From RGIG6353 sp964650465 (GTDB lineage: Bacteria > Bacillota > Clostridia > Oscillospirales > SIG627), in the NCBI GenBank assembly GCA_964650465.1, contig CAZYTA010000004.1:30175-94174 (forward strand): a stretch of 64,000 nucleotides of DNA, given 5' to 3'. The position numbers and the translations under genes are program-made. A model generated the notes under the pieces. That model saw only the letters and a program-made list of their open reading frames with translations. It ran no database searches and had not been told where the DNA came from. Shown in pieces: positions 62,345 through 64,000 of this stretch. The number at the start of each line of letters is the position of its first letter. Position 1 is the stretch's first letter.

Positions 62345-62587
62345 ATGCAGAAAGAAAATTCAATTGTGATTACCAAAGACTATGGAAGCATATGCTTACA
62401 TTTGAAAGAATTGATGGATAAAAACGGGATTAGCCGCAATAATCTTGCACGGAGCATTAATGTAAGGTTTGAAGTGATTGACCGTTGGTACAATGGAAAT
62501 CTTGAAAAGATTGACCTTGATATTCTTGCACGTATCTGTTATGTTCTCGGATGTAAAGCCTCTGATATTATAGAATATAAGCTATAA
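62345..62587 (+). CDS. XRE-family helix-turn-helix regulator
   Basis: An 80-residue Cro/CI-type protein consisting of little but the DNA-binding domain (about 15-75: LKELMDKNGISRNNLARSINVRFEVIDRW, then LDILARICYVLGCKASDII). Resembles the small YozG/immR-like regulators. Likely regulates itself or the divergent TM2 gene. A short purine ribosome site (AAGGGTG) precedes ATG 62345. Confidence 0.88.
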   Translation: MQKENSIVITKDYGSICLHLKELMDKNGISRNNLARSINVRFEVIDRWYNGNLEKIDLDILARICYVLGCKASDIIEYKL

Positions 62588-62604
62588 ATACTATCGGCAA
62601 TATA

Positions 62605-62628
62605 AAAAAGCGGCTTTTGCCGCTTTTT
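62605..62628. terminator. Terminator after the XRE gene
   Basis: AAAAAGCGGC (62605-62614), loop TTTT, GCCGCTTTTT (62619-62628). Confidence 0.9.
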
Positions 62629-62630
62629 AT

Positions 62631-62911
62631 TATAGCCGAAGGGAGCCGAACTATTATCGCCGAGAAAAGCTCTTTTCGGTCTGAATTTTTCCTTGTCGCT
62701 TGAAATACATAGAGTATTTCTGCACTTCGCTGAAAAATTTATCCTCGAAAATCATCTTTCCTCGGTTCGAGGGAAGTTTCAAGAGGTAATTTTTGTTCAT
62801 ATCAAGGCATCTTTTCTGAAGTAATACTTTATGTATTACAAGGGAAAGTAACGCAGATAGGGGCAAAAATCACCCTTGAAACCGACAAGAGTTCGACTCT
62901 CTTCGGCTATA
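62631..62911 (+). ncRNA. Probable structured RNA, about 280 nt, with tRNA-like T-arm
   Basis: The ends TATAGCCGAAG (62631-62641) and CTTCGGCTATA (62901-62911) pair over 11 bp. Inside the 3' end a T-arm AAGAG-TTCGACT-CTCTT (62887-62903) has a consensus 7-base T-loop and could stack on the closing stem, as in a tRNA or tmRNA. Further perfect hairpins: GAAATAC-ATAGA-GTATTTC (62702-62720), CCTCG-GTT-CGAGG (62760-62772), GTAATAC-TTTAT-GTATTAC (62821-62839), and AAGGG/CCCTT (62840-62844 with 62873-62877). No convincing protein frame is present. tmRNA is excluded by the ends and lack of CCA. Known large clostridial RNAs such as the raiA motif are a possible match that I cannot verify. Repeat copy J could supply the terminator. 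Confidence 0.65.
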
Positions 62912-62912
62912 G

Positions 62913-63010
62913 GAAATAGCATCATTAAATGAGCCTCGCCGTTTTACCTTGTTTTGGTGTAAATATAGGCAACGATAGGCGAGAATTGCCAGCGGCTGCT
63001 CGCCGCTTTT
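62913..63010 (+). repeat. Dispersed intergenic repeat, copy J (full)
   Basis: GAAATAGCATCATTAAATGA, GCCTCGCCGTTTTACCTTGT, TTTGGTGTAAATATAGGC, ACGATAGGCGAGAATTGCC and the terminal hairpin AGCGGC-TGCTC-GCCGCT (62991-63007) with TTTT. It follows directly on the structured RNA and its last bases reach the stop codon of the convergent SDR gene. Confidence 0.85.
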
Positions 63011-63764
63011 AGGTTTTGGAAAACTTCATAACGATTGAATGGGGTAATAGCTTTGCAAGTAATCGGTACAGCTTGTAAAATGCCGTGGGGGTATATACGC
63101 CTCTTCCGTTCAATGCCGCTTTTATCGCACCGCTTGCAACTTCTTTTGCGTTACAATAGGGGAGAGTGTCAAAAGCGTTGGATGCTCCCTTTTCTATCTT
63201 CGCTAAAGGAAGAAATTCGGTTTTCATAGGACCGGGACAGACTGCGGTTACATTTATGCCTCTTGGCTTCAGCTCTTCTCTTAACGCCCTTGAAAAGCTT
63301 GTTACATATGCTTTCGTGGCACAGTATACGCTCATACGGGCAGTTGGTGCAAAAGAAGCAATGGACGAAACGTTTACAATCGATGAGCCTCTTGACATAT
63401 ATGGGAGTACAAGCCTTGTCATAAGTGTCAGTGCCTTACAGTTAAGCTCTACAGACTCTGCCATTGTAATCGCATCTGCAGTGACAAATTCCGCAAGCAG
63501 ACCTCTCCCTGCATTATTGACAAGCATTGAGATTCCCGGCTTGTCCTTGGCAAGTCTTGCTTCAAGCTTTTTTATATCCTCGTCTGATGTAATGTCAAGA
63601 GCAAGGGGGACAATGCATTTATCGGGGAAATTGGCGGCAAGTTTGTCGAGCCGTTCCTTGCGTCTCGCTATCAGCCATATGCAGTCAAAGCCGTTGGAAA
63701 CCAGAGCTTTTATAAACTCTATACCCAGACCGCTTGATGCTCCTGTAACTATTGCTGTCTTCAA
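63009..63764 (-). CDS. SDR-family NAD(P)-dependent oxidoreductase
   Basis: About 251 residues: short-chain dehydrogenase with AIVTGASSGLGIEF (TGxxxGxG cofactor loop), LVNNAGRG, catalytic Ser in VNVSSIAS and YCATKAY (YxxxK), and CPGPMKTEF. It is of the DltE/YqjQ-like classical type; the substrate is unknown. The TTG at 63764 is chosen because AGGAAG lies eight bases upstream and the cofactor motif then begins at the standard distance. An ATG at 63803 is possible but has no ribosome site. Confidence 0.88.
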   Translation of the reverse strand: MKTAIVTGASSGLGIEFIKALVSNGFDCIWLIARRKERLDKLAANFPDKCIVPLALDITSDEDIKKLEARLAKDKPGISMLVNNAGRGLLAEFVTADAITMAESVELNCKALTLMTRLVLPYMSRGSSIVNVSSIASFAPTARMSVYCATKAYVTSFSRALREELKPRGINVTAVCPGPMKTEFLPLAKIEKGASNAFDTLPYCNAKEVASGAIKAALNGRGVYTPTAFYKLYRLLAKLLPHSIVMKFSKT

Positions 63765-63864
63765 TAATATCACTTCCTGTAATCGGTTTATATAATAATA
63801 CATTATTTTTAGAAACTAAGCAATACTAATGACAGAAAAAAATCAAATTTTTTTAAAAAAACAC

Positions 63865-63893
63865 TTGACATTTTTCGTTTCATATGATAATAT
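63865..63893 (+). promoter_or_regulatory. Promoter of tRNA-Met
   Basis: TTGACA (63865-63870), 17 bases, TAATAT (63888-63893). It is preceded by an A/T tract as for tRNA-Gln. Confidence 0.8.
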
Positions 63894-63923
63894 ATACAAG
63901 CACTCTTTGAGAGTTCCATATTT

Positions 63924-64000
63924 GGCGGAATAGCTCAGTTGGCTAGAGCATTCGGTTCATACCCGACAGGTCGTTGGTTCAAGTCCGACTTCCGCTACCA
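63924..64000 (+). tRNA. tRNA-Met(CAT), elongator type
   Basis: A 77-base tRNA with encoded CCA ending at the last base of the window. Acceptor GGCGGAA/TTCCGCT (G-T first pair), D-arm TAGCTCAGTTGGCTAGAGCA, anticodon loop TTCATAC (anticodon CAT), T-arm loop TTCAAGT. Its overall sequence is like Firmicutes elongator tRNA-Met; the GGCGG start and absence of an unpaired 5' end argue against initiator tRNA. A CAU tRNA-Ile2 read by lysidine is less likely. Confidence 0.9.

Noticed and set aside
62654..62866. 70-codon minus-strand frame in the structured RNA region
   Set aside because: No ribosome site or family; the plus-strand folding explains the sequence better.
62631..62911. tmRNA (ssrA) or a split tRNA with intron
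   Set aside because: There is no CCA, no tmRNA 5' signature or tag ORF, no recognisable D-arm/anticodon arm and no group I intron core; kept as an unassigned structured RNA.

Overview
The window reads as one continuous chromosomal segment from a Gram-positive, probably spore-forming anaerobe of class Clostridia (Bacillota). The evidence is: strong AGGAGG-type ribosome sites; sigma-A promoters with 17-bp spacing; a T-box ahead of pheST; CIRCE/clpB; G5-3D and SpoIID/peptidoglycan-binding proteins; DUF1836, DUF421 and TM2 proteins; and an S-layer built from SLH proteins. GC is moderate by eye (not computed), with AT-rich intergenic regions. Gene content suggests a gut or rumen sugar degrader. 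I cannot name the genus.

Layout. 1-6.4 kb: end of a YhcH/YiaL-type sugar gene, an SLH-anchored exoprotein, an AraC regulator, a PHP phosphoesterase and a calcineurin-like phosphoesterase. 6.6-10.7 kb: a G5/3D cell-wall protein, tRNA-Gln(CTG), a block of mini-hairpin repeats, a broken small membrane ORF and an unrecognised 634-aa protein with weak Nudix-like resemblance and two C-terminal membrane segments. 10.8-17.1 kb: minus-strand sugar catabolism (Gfo/Idh/MocA oxidoreductase, GH78-like rhamnosidase, MBL hydrolase, FAD oxidoreductase) and a divergent PocR-AraC regulator. 17.1-22.3 kb: clpB under CIRCE, back to back with rpmG-secE-nusG-rplK-rplA, which stops at a terminator after rplA. 22.4-31.5 kb: MFS transporter, AraC regulators, a second PHP protein, a duplicated QueG-like Fe-S protein, a surface 5'-nucleotidase and a DUF421 protein. 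31.5-37.3 kb: a SpoIID plus peptidoglycan-binding protein, then a minus-strand CapA / NagD-type HAD / 2-hydroxyacid dehydrogenase operon. 37.5-54 kb: three paralogous SLH S-layer-type proteins and a 2206-aa Ig-like surface protein, with a conserved promoter/operator architecture. 54-64 kb: DUF1836 protein, acyl-CoA synthetase, T-box-pheS-pheT, small membrane protein, patatin, TM2 protein, XRE regulator, a probable structured RNA, an SDR and tRNA-Met.

The most unusual signals are non-coding. (1) A family of about 100-bp dispersed intergenic repeats, eleven copies or fragments, usually sits beside gene terminators. Each full copy ends in a small hairpin, typically with loop GCT and a T-run, and stem changes between copies are compensated. 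(2) A stretch of about 280 nt at 62631-62911 folds into several perfect hairpins, closed by an acceptor-like stem stacked on a tRNA-like T-arm; it probably encodes a structured RNA. (3) Two blocks of tandem mini-hairpins joined by GAAAT or GTGAAGT linkers lie next to tRNA-Gln and between the T-box and pheS. Regulation visible in sequence includes CIRCE, T-box, a probable L1 operator and TGTAAC-box clusters upstream of the S-layer genes. No CRISPR array, rRNA, transposase, prophage or known defence system was seen.
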